From: an uncultured Polaribacter sp.
Lineage (GTDB): Bacteria > Bacteroidota > Bacteroidia > Flavobacteriales > Flavobacteriaceae
DNA length: 33,259 nt
Assembly: GCA_938084845.1 (NCBI GenBank)
Contig: CALKEB010000038.1
Location: 1 to 33,259, forward strand
Direction of reading: 5' to 3'
Shown here: positions 26,103-33,259 of the stretch, piece by piece
How the letters are laid out: each line of letters opens with the position of its first letter
Numbering within the stretch: position 1 is the stretch's first letter
Program-made: the position numbers and the translations under genes
Notes under the pieces: model-generated
What the model saw: only the letters and a program-made list of their open reading frames with translations
The model's database searches: none
Told to the model about the DNA's origin: nothing

Positions 26103-27041
26103 CTACTTTTTTAGATTGTTTTTTATATAATTTCTTGCAATATGTTCGTCTTTTTTAAGTTGATGAATCAATAACTCTAAAGAATCAAACTTTTTTTCAT
26201 CCCTTAAAAAATAGCACAATTCTATCGTTAAATTTTGACCGTACAAATCCTCATTAAAATCAAAAAAATGGACTTCGATGGTTTGGTGTGTGCCGTTAAC
26301 GGTAGGTCTATTTCCAATATTCATCATTCCAAAAACAAGGTTGTTTTTAAGAAAACTTTGAACAACATAAACCCCCATTTTAGGAATTAATTTATACGTT
26401 TCTTTAATATTGATATTGGCGGTTGGATAACCAATTTCACCACCAATTTTTTTTCCATTCACTACTTTTCCATTTAGCATAAAATGGTATCCTAAATAAT
26501 TGTTGGCAGTTTTTAAGTTTCCTTCGTGTAAAGCGCGTCTAATTTTTGTAGAACTAACAGACACATCGTCTATATCTTGTGCTGAGATCTCTTCTACATT
26601 AAAATCATACAGATGGCTGTATTCTGTAAGCTGAGTAATATTTCCTTCTCTATTTTTACCAAAGTGATGGTCATACCCAATAATAAGTTTTGAAATATTA
26701 AGTTGATTTACCAAAATATCCCTTACAAATTCTAACGCTGTGGTTCTAGAAAATGCTTTACTAAACGGATGAATAATAAGGTAATCTAACCCTGTTTTTT
26801 CTAATAAATTAGACCGTTCTTCAATTGTGTTTAGCAATTCTAGAGAAGCATCTTTTTGTAAAACCATTCTTGGGTGAGGAAAAAAAGTAAGTAAAACAGA
26901 TTTTTTTCCTTCTTTTTTTGCTTCTGTCACCAATTTTTCAATGATTTTTTGATGCCCAAAATGCACGCCATCAAAAGTACCAATTGTTACAAAAGTTGCT
27001 TCTTTAGAAAAAAAGCTTGATGTATTTTGAAATATTTTCAA
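26103..27041 (-). CDS. ribF: Bifunctional riboflavin kinase/FAD synthetase
   Basis: Converts riboflavin to FMN and then to FAD. The N-terminal nucleotidyltransferase domain (about 1-165) contains VTIGTFDGVHFGHQKII with its HxGH motif, and LIIGYDHHFGKNREGN with SSTKIRRAL. The C-terminal flavokinase domain (about 185-305) contains GKVVNGKKIGGEIGYPTANI, with the PTAN motif, and HFFDFNEDLYGQ. The chain is 312 residues, usual for prokaryotic RibF. The reading frame opens with TTG at 27041, giving MKIFQNTSSFF, which fits the family start; no ATG is in frame nearby. A TACCTTTG -7 element lies just upstream, and serS follows after 54 bases. Confidence 0.96.
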   Translation of the reverse strand: MKIFQNTSSFFSKEATFVTIGTFDGVHFGHQKIIEKLVTEAKKEGKKSVLLTFFPHPRMVLQKDASLELLNTIEERSNLLEKTGLDYLIIHPFSKAFSRTTALEFVRDILVNQLNISKLIIGYDHHFGKNREGNITQLTEYSHLYDFNVEEISAQDIDDVSVSSTKIRRALHEGNLKTANNYLGYHFMLNGKVVNGKKIGGEIGYPTANINIKETYKLIPKMGVYVVQSFLKNNLVFGMMNIGNRPTVNGTHQTIEVHFFDFNEDLYGQNLTIELCYFLRDEKKFDSLELLIHQLKKDEHIARNYIKNNLKK

Positions 27042-27059
27042 GAATATAAATTTACCTTA

Positions 27060-27067
27060 CAAAGGTA
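27060..27067 (-). promoter_or_regulatory. Putative -7 element for ribF
   Basis: TACCTTTG on the minus strand is a perfect TAnnTTTG, 18 bases before the ribF TTG start. No clear TTG stands at the expected -33 distance. It shares the 190-base divergent gap with the TonB-dependent receptor gene. Confidence 0.42.
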
Positions 27068-27231
27068 CAATTTATAGCCATGAATACCCATAAATTTAAA
27101 TCCTGTTTTTGATTTAAATAAATCAATAATTAAACCTCTTAGAATTTACACAAACGATAATTTATTTGATGATTTATTCAGAAATTCAAAAAAAATTGTA
27201 TTTTGCGTTTAGTTAACAAACAATTCAAATT

Positions 27232-29967
27232 ATGATAAAAAAGACTTTACTCTTGGTATTCATAGCACTTGCTAGTTTATCAATGACGGCCCAAACCACT
27301 GTAACTGGTGTAGTTAAGGACGCAAAAACAGGTGAAACACTTCCTGGAGCAAACATTAAAATTTCCAGAAAAGCTGTTGGTACCAACACCGATTTTGATG
27401 GAGAGTTTGTTTTAAACACAACAGATACTCCCCCATTTACATTAGAAATATCAATGTTAGGGTTTAAAACAGAAACTGTTCAAATTACAAAAAACAACCA
27501 AAAAGTAACGGTTCAACTTTCTGAAAATCAAACGTCGTTAGATGAAATTGTTGTTTCTGCATCCAGAACTCCAGAACGTATTATGGAGTCTCCAGTTACT
27601 GTAGAAAGAATGGATAGCAGAGCTATTAAAAATACTTCAGCTCCATCATTCTACGATGGTTTAGAAAACTTAAAAGGAGTAGATATTAATACAAATAGTT
27701 TAACATTTAAATCTGTAAACACTCGTGGTTTTGCAACTTTTTCAAATACGCGTTTTATGCAGTTAGTAGATGGAATGGATAATTCATCTCCTGCCTTAAA
27801 CTTTGCTCTTGGTAACCTTTTAGGGATGTCTGAATTAGACGTAAAAACTGTTGAGTTATTACCTGGTGCATCTTCTGCACTATATGGAGCAAATGCATTT
27901 AATGGTATTATGTTTATGACCAGTAAAAGCCCTTTTGATGACCAAGGTATAAGTGTTTCCATAAAAGGAGGGTATACAAGTCAAGAGGCAGCAGGAACAA
28001 ATGAATATACAGATTTTAATTTAAGAATGGCTCATGCCTTTTCAGATAAACTTGCAGCGAAAGTTTCACTTTCTGTATTAGAAGGTACAGATTGGTTTGC
28101 TACAGATTACAGAAATACAGTTGCTGGCCCAAGGGGTTATGTAATGGCTTCTGGTGATAGAAGTTCTGATTTAAATTATAACGGAGTAAATGTATTTGGA
28201 GATGAGGTTACCACAAATATTAATGGTGTTGCCAATGTCTTAGAAGGTTTAGGTATTATACCTAATGGAGCCTCTGCTTTAATTCCTAGTATTAATGTAA
28301 GTAGAACAGGTTATAATGAAACAGATTTAATGGATTATGGTGTAAGTAGTGTAAAATTTGGAGGATCTTTAAATTACAGGCCTTTTGGAGATGATCGTTT
28401 AGAAATCATATTGAATTCTAAACTTGGAACAGGAGATACACAATATTTAGGAGGGCAAAAATATAGCATTCAAAACTTTTTTTTACAACAACATAAACTA
28501 GAGGTTAGAGGGAAAAACTTTTTTGTAAGAGGCTATGTAACTGACGAAGATGCTGGAGATTCTTATAATACTTTGTTTGCTGCATTAAATATTAATAGAG
28601 CATGGAAAGGTGATAACACTTGGTTTGGAGAGTATGTTGGGGCTTATTTAACAGGTACACTTGGTGGGTTAAATTCAGATCAATCTCATGCTTTAGCAAG
28701 ACAAACTGCTGAAACAGGAAGGTTAGAGCCAGGAACACCAGAATACCAAACAGTATTTGATAAGGTAACTTCTGATCCAAATTTATTAACAGGAGCTAAA
28801 TTTCAGGACAATACAAAATTGTATCATGGAGATGTAAACTATAATTTCCAAGATGTAATTAATTGGGCAGAATTTCAAGTAGGGGGTTCATATAGAAGGT
28901 ATTCTTTAAATTCTTTTGGCAGCATTTTTACAGATGCTAATGGGCCAATCAATTATGAAGAGTATGGAGCATATTCTCAAGTACAAAAAAAGTTTTTAAA
29001 AGAAGATCGTTTAAAAGTAACTGCCTCTATACGTTATGATAAAGCTCAAAATTTTGATGGAAACTTTTCGCCAAGAGTTTCTTTTGCTTATGCAGCAGGT
29101 GAAAATAAAAACCAAAACTTTAGAGCTTCTTTTCAAACAGGATTTAGAAACCCAACCACACAAGACCAATATATTGGATTAGATGTAGGATCTGCAATAT
29201 TAGTAGGATCTGCTCCAGATAATTTAGATAAGAACGTTCAATATTTAGATGGTAGTGGTAATATTCAATCCATTAGTATTAGAGATGCTTATGAAAATTC
29301 ATTTACTATTGCAAGCGGTGGTGCAACACAAGCAGAAATAGATTTAGTGAAACCAGAAAAAGTAACAGCTTTTGAAATTGGGTACAGAGGATTAGTAAAC
29401 ACAGGTGAGTCTTCAAAAATGACAGTAGATTTAAGTATGTATTATAATCAATATGAAGATTTTATAGCTAATGAAACTGTTTTAGTTAGAGGTACAGATA
29501 ATGCATTTAAAGCTGTACAAGTTTATACAAATTCAGAAGCAGATGTTAGTTCTTATGGTGCAACTTTAGGGTTAAATACTAAAATTCTAAATGGTTTTGA
29601 CTTAGGATTAAATTACACCCTTGCAAAGTTTGATTTTGATCAAGCATTAAACCCAGCTTTTGAAGCAGGATTTAATACACCAGAACATAAAGTAAAATTA
29701 CAATTCGGTAAAACAGACTTATTTAAGAATTTTGGATTTAATATTAATGTTAGATGGCAAGATGAATACTTCTGGGAATCTACATTTGTAGACGCTTTAA
29801 TTGAATCAAGAACGATGCTTGATGCACAAATTAATTATACTGTTCCAAGTATAAAATCAGTATTTAAAGTAGGTGGAGCCAATTTAACAGGTCAAGAATA
29901 CTTAAGTGCTCCTGGAATTGGTGCTATCGGTTCTCAGTACTACATTTCTTGGACAATAAATAACTAA
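27232..29967 (+). CDS. TonB-dependent outer-membrane receptor with carboxypeptidase-like N-terminal domain
   Basis: Energy-dependent outer-membrane importer of 911 residues. A signal peptide (MIKKTLLLVFIALASLSMTAQ) is followed by a CarboxypepD_reg-like domain (about 22-95: GVVKDAKTGETLPGANI). The region LDEIVVSASRTPERIMESPVTVE acts as TonB-box-like linker. The plug (about 120-240) includes VDGMDNSSPALNF and ELLPGASSALYGANAFNGIMFMTSK, and the remainder is a 22-strand-type barrel ending QYYISWTINN. The substrate is not evident. The SGNH-type lipoprotein starts 16 bases after its stop, so the two are probably one import/processing unit. A TATTTTG element near 27199-27205 is promoter-like but one base short of the -7 consensus. 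Confidence 0.93.
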   Translation: MIKKTLLLVFIALASLSMTAQTTVTGVVKDAKTGETLPGANIKISRKAVGTNTDFDGEFVLNTTDTPPFTLEISMLGFKTETVQITKNNQKVTVQLSENQTSLDEIVVSASRTPERIMESPVTVERMDSRAIKNTSAPSFYDGLENLKGVDINTNSLTFKSVNTRGFATFSNTRFMQLVDGMDNSSPALNFALGNLLGMSELDVKTVELLPGASSALYGANAFNGIMFMTSKSPFDDQGISVSIKGGYTSQEAAGTNEYTDFNLRMAHAFSDKLAAKVSLSVLEGTDWFATDYRNTVAGPRGYVMASGDRSSDLNYNGVNVFGDEVTTNINGVANVLEGLGIIPNGASALIPSINVSRTGYNETDLMDYGVSSVKFGGSLNYRPFGDDRLEIILNSKLGTGDTQYLGGQKYSIQNFFLQQHKLEVRGKNFFVRGYVTDEDAGDSYNTLFAALNINRAWKGDNTWFGEYVGAYLTGTLGGLNSDQSHALARQTAETGRLEPGTPEYQTVFDKVTSDPNLLTGAKFQDNTKLYHGDVNYNFQDVINWAEFQVGGSYRRYSLNSFGSIFTDANGPINYEEYGAYSQVQKKFLKEDRLKVTASIRYDKAQNFDGNFSPRVSFAYAAGENKNQNFRASFQTGFRNPTTQDQYIGLDVGSAILVGSAPDNLDKNVQYLDGSGNIQSISIRDAYENSFTIASGGATQAEIDLVKPEKVTAFEIGYRGLVNTGESSKMTVDLSMYYNQYEDFIANETVLVRGTDNAFKAVQVYTNSEADVSSYGATLGLNTKILNGFDLGLNYTLAKFDFDQALNPAFEAGFNTPEHKVKLQFGKTDLFKNFGFNINVRWQDEYFWESTFVDALIESRTMLDAQINYTVPSIKSVFKVGGANLTGQEYLSAPGIGAIGSQYYISWTINN

Positions 29968-29983
29968 TAAATTAAAATATTTT

Positions 29984-31519
29984 ATGAAAAACTATACATA
30001 TATATCTTTGTTTTTACTATCTCTAGGATTTATTTCTTGTGATGTAAATAACGAATTAGATGAAATACAACCAGAACCAGTAGCAGAAGTAGCATTAAAT
30101 ACAAACGGATTAGATTTTTCTTCTTACGTTTCTGTAGGTGCTTCTTTTACAGCAGGTTTTACAGACAATGCATTATTTATTGCTGCACAAGAAAATTCTT
30201 TTCCAAATATTTTGGCAAACAAATTTGGAACAAGTTTTGCTCAGCCATTAATGAACGATAATATAGGAGGTCTTTTATTTGCAGGAAATGTAATTCAAGG
30301 ACCAAGATTGTTTTTTAATGGTGCTGCCCCAGCAGGCCTTCCTGCTTCACCTACAACAGAAGTAACAACTCCTGTTTCTGGAAGCATGAATAATTATGGA
30401 ATTCCTGGAGCAAAAAGTTTTCATCTTGTAACCCCAGGTTATGGAAGTTTACAGGGAGTTCCTTTAGGGTTAGCCAACCCTTATTTTGCTAGAATGGCAT
30501 CTAGTCCTAGTGCAACAGTATTAGGCGATGTAATGGCACAATCACCAACCTTTTTTACATTATCTGAAGTTGGTGGAAATGATGTGTTAGGATATGCGCT
30601 TTCTGGAGGTGTAGGAGTAGATCAAACAGATAATTTAGATCCTTCTACTTATGGAGGGGCTGATATTACATCACCAATTGTATTTGGACAAGTGTTTACA
30701 ACTATGGTTTCTACACTAACGTCAGGAGGTGCTAAAGGGGTAGTGGCAACTGTTCCTTATATAACAAATTTAGCACATTTTACAACGGTACCTCACAATC
30801 CTATTCCTTTAGATGGAGCTAAAGCCGCTGCTTTAAACTCTGCGTATACTCCTTATAATTTAGGAATTCAACAAGCTTTTGGAGCGTTAGTTCAGTTACA
30901 ATTAATGTCTCAAGAAGATGCTGCTGCTGAGATTGCAAAAAGAACAATTTCTTTTGCAGCCGGTCAAAATGCAGTTGTAATCATAGATGAAGATTTAACA
31001 AACTTAGAAGCAATTAATCCAGCTTTTACTGGTTTAAAACAGTTTAGACAAGCTACTGCAGAAGATTTATTTGTTTTACCAAGTTCTTCTTTTATAGGTA
31101 CATTAGCAGACCCTAACAATCCACTTTCAGTTCGTGGAGTTGGAGTTGCTTTAGAAGACAAATGGGTTATAACACCAGAAGAGCAATTAGCAATAAAAAC
31201 CGCGACTGATGCTTATAACAAGATAATAGAGGCAACAGCAGCTTCAAATCCAAATGTTGCTTTAGTAGACTTAAAATCAGTCCTAGAGGAAGCTTCTACT
31301 GGGATTATGTTTGATGATTATATGTTAAACACAAGTCTTGTAACAGGAGGTTTAATTAGTTTAGATGGAGTTCATTTAACTGCAAGAGGATATGCTTTAA
31401 TGGCTAACGAAATTATGGCAGCAATGGATGCAGATTTCGGAACAAACTTTACATCTGCAACAGGAGGTTTAGCAGTTGCAGGCGATTATCCAACAAACTA
31501 CTCGCCAACACTAAGATAG
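29984..31519 (+). CDS. SGNH/GDSL hydrolase-like lipoprotein
   Basis: A 511-residue lipoprotein with lipobox LGFISC (Cys19). It has traces of three SGNH hydrolase blocks: SVGASFTAGF (block I, with Ser54 kept while the usual GDS Asp is Ala), VGGNDVLGY (block III, near 196-204), and LDGVHLTARGYALMANEI (block V, Asp-x-x-His near 460-465). The Ser/Gly-Asn/Asp-His set needed for a lipolytic esterase is therefore present. The large insertion between blocks is Ala/Gly/Thr-rich. Localisation after lipidation is probably the outer membrane, next to the upstream TonB-dependent receptor. The biological substrate is unknown; ester cleavage feeding the receptor is an inference. Confidence 0.88.
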   Translation: MKNYTYISLFLLSLGFISCDVNNELDEIQPEPVAEVALNTNGLDFSSYVSVGASFTAGFTDNALFIAAQENSFPNILANKFGTSFAQPLMNDNIGGLLFAGNVIQGPRLFFNGAAPAGLPASPTTEVTTPVSGSMNNYGIPGAKSFHLVTPGYGSLQGVPLGLANPYFARMASSPSATVLGDVMAQSPTFFTLSEVGGNDVLGYALSGGVGVDQTDNLDPSTYGGADITSPIVFGQVFTTMVSTLTSGGAKGVVATVPYITNLAHFTTVPHNPIPLDGAKAAALNSAYTPYNLGIQQAFGALVQLQLMSQEDAAAEIAKRTISFAAGQNAVVIIDEDLTNLEAINPAFTGLKQFRQATAEDLFVLPSSSFIGTLADPNNPLSVRGVGVALEDKWVITPEEQLAIKTATDAYNKIIEATAASNPNVALVDLKSVLEEASTGIMFDDYMLNTSLVTGGLISLDGVHLTARGYALMANEIMAAMDADFGTNFTSATGGLAVAGDYPTNYSPTLR

Positions 31520-31539
31520 ATTGTTTAAACGCATAAATT

Positions 31540-31574
31540 AAGGGTTAAAAAGTAAATCTTTTTAACCCTTTTTT
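31540..31574 (+). terminator. Rho-independent terminator of the receptor-lipoprotein operon
   Basis: AAGGGTTAAAAAG (31540-31552) and CTTTTTAACCCTT (31558-31570) are perfectly complementary over 13 bases with a 5-base loop, followed by TTTT. It lies 21 bases after the lipoprotein stop. Confidence 0.9.
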
Positions 31575-31602
31575 ATTTTATTCAATAAAATTAAAAAACT
31601 GC

Positions 31603-31632
31603 TTGCAGAGTTCGTAAAACTTATTATATTTG
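31603..31632 (+). promoter_or_regulatory. Promoter of the tRNA pair
   Basis: TTG (31603-31605), 19 bases, then TATATTTG (31625-31632): the full Bacteroidota consensus with ideal spacing. Transcription would begin about 31638, 40 bases before tRNA-Gly. Confidence 0.75.
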
Positions 31633-31678
31633 CACCTCTCTAATCACAAATTAGAAAAAGTTCATTAAAATTAAGACT

Positions 31679-31750
31679 GCGAAAGTAGCTCAGGGGTAGA
31701 GCATCACCTTGCCAAGGTGAGGGTCGCGGGTTCAAATCCCGTCTTTCGCT
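31679..31750 (+). tRNA. tRNA-Gly (anticodon GCC)
   Basis: A 72-base cloverleaf. The acceptor GCGAAAG pairs with CTTTCGC, the D-loop is AGCTCAGGGGTAGAGC, the anticodon stem CACCTTGCCAAGGTG exposes GCC, and the T-arm is GCGGGTTCAAATCCCGT. The discriminator is T and CCA is not encoded. It is followed 22 bases later by tRNA-Leu. Confidence 0.97.
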
Positions 31751-31772
31751 CTAAACCACATAAAAATTTCAT

Positions 31773-31858
31773 GCTGAAGTGGTGGAATTGGTAGACACGC
31801 TGGACTTAAAATCCAGTGAGCAGTAATGCTCGTATGGGTTCAAGTCCCATCTTCAGTA
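31773..31858 (+). tRNA. tRNA-Leu (anticodon TAA)
   Basis: An 86-base class II tRNA. The acceptor GCTGAAG pairs with CTTCAGT (a terminal G-U pair), the anticodon stem GGACTTAAAATCC carries TAA, the long variable arm is GAGCAGTAATGCTC and the T-arm is ATGGGTTCAAGTCCCAT. CCA is not encoded. It shares the upstream promoter with tRNA-Gly. Confidence 0.97.
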
Positions 31859-31860
31859 CA

Positions 31861-31894
31861 AAAGTCGTAACAATTAAATGTTACGGCTTTTTTT
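31861..31894 (+). terminator. Terminator after the tRNA pair
   Basis: AGTCGTAACA (31863-31872) pairs with TGTTACGGCT (31879-31888), with one G-T pair and a 6-base loop. A T-run follows directly after tRNA-Leu. Confidence 0.85.
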
Positions 31895-31941
31895 ATGCTC
31901 AAAAAGTTTCTTTTCTCACCCTTTTCTTTTGATGTTTTCAT

Positions 31942-31949
31942 TATTTTTG
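31942..31949 (+). promoter_or_regulatory. Putative -7 element of the HupE/UreJ-like gene
   Basis: TATTTTTG is a perfect TAnnTTTG, 20 bases before the ATG at 31970. No TTG occurs at the right distance, so it is half supported. Confidence 0.38.
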
Positions 31950-31969
31950 AGTAGATAAAAATACTTTTT

Positions 31970-32551
31970 ATGGAAGACTTTATTTTATACTTTAAGATGG
32001 GGCTAACTCATGTTTTGGACTTTTCTGCTTATGATCATATTTTATTTTTAATTGTTTTAGCTGTCGTATATAACTTTAAAGCATGGAAAAAAGTGTTGTG
32101 GTTAGTTACCTTGTTTACTATTGGACATTCTATTACTTTGGCTTTAGCAGCCTACAAAATTGTTCAGTTTTCAATAGATGTTATTGAATTTTTAATACCG
32201 CTAACCATATTCATTACAGGAGTTATAAATATAATTGTCTCAAAAAACACCCTTTCTAACAATAACAAGTTAAATTTATTTTTTGCTTTCTTATTTGGTC
32301 TAATTCATGGTTTGGGTTTTTCTAACTATTTTAAAATGATGATTGGTAAGGAGGAAAATAAATTACAGCCACTTATAGAGTTTGCGTTAGGTATAGAGGC
32401 AGCGCAAATTATAATTGTGCTAGGCATTTTAATCATAGGTACTTTTTTACAAGGTTTATTTAAGGTTTCTAGGAGAGATTGGATTATGGTTACTTCATCA
32501 ATTGTAATTGGTTTTGCAATTCAAATGATGTTAGCCCGTGTTTTTTGGTAA
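31970..32551 (+). CDS. HupE/UreJ family integral membrane protein
   Basis: A 193-residue protein with about six to seven transmembrane segments. Conserved HupE/UreJ-type histidines are visible: THVLDFSAYDHILFL (near residues 13-27), TIGHSITLALA (52-62) and GLIHGLGFSNYF (109-120). Named relatives occur in urease and hydrogenase clusters and are linked to nickel or cobalt handling, but no such cluster is here, so the substrate is uncertain. It precedes the dCMP deaminase gene by 57 bases on the same strand. Confidence 0.86.
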   Translation: MEDFILYFKMGLTHVLDFSAYDHILFLIVLAVVYNFKAWKKVLWLVTLFTIGHSITLALAAYKIVQFSIDVIEFLIPLTIFITGVINIIVSKNTLSNNNKLNLFFAFLFGLIHGLGFSNYFKMMIGKEENKLQPLIEFALGIEAAQIIIVLGILIIGTFLQGLFKVSRRDWIMVTSSIVIGFAIQMMLARVFW

Positions 32552-32608
32552 TTAAATTTTGTAATAGAATTAACGCTTAATCTATATAAATCTATTTACT
32601 TTCGTACT

Positions 32609-33034
32609 ATGACCGAAGAAAAACAATTAAAATATGACAAAGCTTATTTAAGAATGGCTTTAGAATGGGGCAAACTATCTCATTGTAAACGCAAACAGGT
32701 AGGCGCTTTAATTGTAAAAGATAGAATGATTATTTCAGATGGCTTTAACGGAACACCTACTGGCTTTGACAATTGTTGCGAAGATGAATTTGGCGCCACA
32801 AAATGGGAAGTTCTTCATGCAGAGGCCAATGCTATTTTAAAAGTTGCGTCTTCAACTCAGTCAGCAAAAAATGCAACACTATACATTACATTATCTCCCT
32901 GTACCCAGTGTAGTAAATTAATACATCAAGCTGGAATTAAAAGAGTAGTTTATGCCAATGCTTATAAAGATCCTTCAGGATTAGATTTCTTAAAAAAAGC
33001 AGGGGTTTCATTAACTTATTTGCCTTATGAATAG
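32609..33034 (+). CDS. Deoxycytidylate (dCMP) deaminase family protein
   Basis: A 141-residue zinc-dependent cytidine deaminase-fold enzyme converting dCMP to dUMP for thymidylate synthesis. The zinc ligands are the His in LHAEANAI (near residue 70, with the catalytic Glu adjacent) and Cys pair in SPCTQCSK (near 98-105). The N-terminus has SHCKRKQVGALIVKDR and DGFNGTPTGFDNCCE, the nucleotide-binding region of the ComE/dCMP type. The stop overlaps the start of the peptidase gene by 8 bases. Some homologues are annotated as ComEB; catalytic motifs favour a working deaminase. Confidence 0.92.
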   Translation: MTEEKQLKYDKAYLRMALEWGKLSHCKRKQVGALIVKDRMIISDGFNGTPTGFDNCCEDEFGATKWEVLHAEANAILKVASSTQSAKNATLYITLSPCTQCSKLIHQAGIKRVVYANAYKDPSGLDFLKKAGVSLTYLPYE

Positions 33035-33259
33035 GAATAATTTACCCTTTTATTTTACTGTTGCAGTAGTAATTGGAATACTTTTAGGCATTTCTTTGGG
33101 AGGAAATACAAATGATATGTTTTCTTTTTCTAAACGAAATACGCAAGAAAAGAAAATAAAAAAGCTAATTAATTTTATTAAAAAAGATTATGTAGATAAA
33201 GTAAATACAGATGATTTGTTAGATGGAGCTATAACCCAAATGTTAGGTAAACTAGACCC
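33027..33259 (+). CDS. S41 family carboxyl-terminal processing peptidase, N-terminal fragment
   Basis: The window ends within this gene: 77 codons from ATG 33027 are visible. The start MNRNNLPFYFTVAVVIGILLG is a signal anchor or membrane segment. It is followed by a short linker and the typical leader helix of S41/CtpA-like proteins: KKLINFIKKDYVDKVNTDDL and DGAITQMLGKLDP. The PDZ and catalytic Ser-Lys domains lie beyond the end, so activity cannot be judged. It overlaps the dCMP deaminase stop by 8 bases (ATGAATAG), suggesting translational coupling. Confidence 0.82.
   Translation, partial: MNRNNLPFYFTVAVVIGILLGISLGGNTNDMFSFSKRNTQEKKIKKLINFIKKDYVDKVNTDDLLDGAITQMLGKLD

Overview
The window looks like ordinary core chromosome from a marine-type member of the Flavobacteriaceae (Bacteroidota). 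The evidence is the very AT-rich coding sequence, the near absence of Shine-Dalgarno sites, Bacteroidota-type promoters (TTG, about 19 bases, then TAnnTTTG), family-specific genes (DUF4175, DUF4286, the TIGR02943-type sigma factor, a TonB-dependent receptor/lipoprotein pair) and a familiar flavobacterial gene order. Polaribacter or Tenacibaculum relatives are plausible, but the genus cannot be fixed from this sequence alone.

Layout. 1-2.2 kb, minus strand: the 5' part of gltX, preceded by a damaged outer-membrane beta-barrel gene. 2.3-8.9 kb, plus strand: a DUF4175 membrane coiled-coil protein, ybeY, mnmG and a SAM methyltransferase; two parS-like palindromes bracket mnmG. 9.0-11.4 kb, minus strand: a tight panB operon (panB, a small membrane protein, a 2-hydroxyacid dehydrogenase, a DoxX-like protein). 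11.5-13.6 kb, plus strand: an NTF2-like secreted protein, an ECF sigma factor with a small zinc-motif partner, and an O-methyltransferase. 13.6-16.7 kb, minus strand: a TatA-type gene and mutS. 16.8-20.0 kb, plus strand: a TrmH/SpoU RNA methyltransferase, then a TPR histidine kinase overlapping its response regulator. 20.1-24.5 kb, minus strand: a TPR protein, a DUF4286 protein, rsmA and mgtE. 24.6 kb, plus strand: an isolated 47-codon small gene behind a sigma-54-like promoter. 24.8-27.0 kb, minus strand: ribF and serS. 27.2-31.5 kb, plus strand: a TonB-dependent receptor and an SGNH-type lipoprotein closed by a strong terminator. 31.6-33.3 kb, plus strand: tRNA-Gly and tRNA-Leu, a HupE/UreJ-like membrane protein, a dCMP deaminase and the start of an S41 peptidase.

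Much of the content serves translation and RNA modification (gltX, serS, two tRNAs, mnmG, ybeY, rsmA, a SpoU methyltransferase), together with cofactor synthesis (panB, ribF), mismatch repair (mutS), envelope transport (tatA-type, the TonB-dependent receptor, mgtE) and two signalling modules. No phage, insertion sequence, CRISPR array or recognisable defence island is visible. The observations most worth following are the sigma-54-like promoter with its hidden small gene, the two palindromes around mnmG, the doubly damaged barrel gene with the gltX promoter lying in its false tail, and the sigma factor whose presumed anti-sigma partner lacks a membrane anchor.
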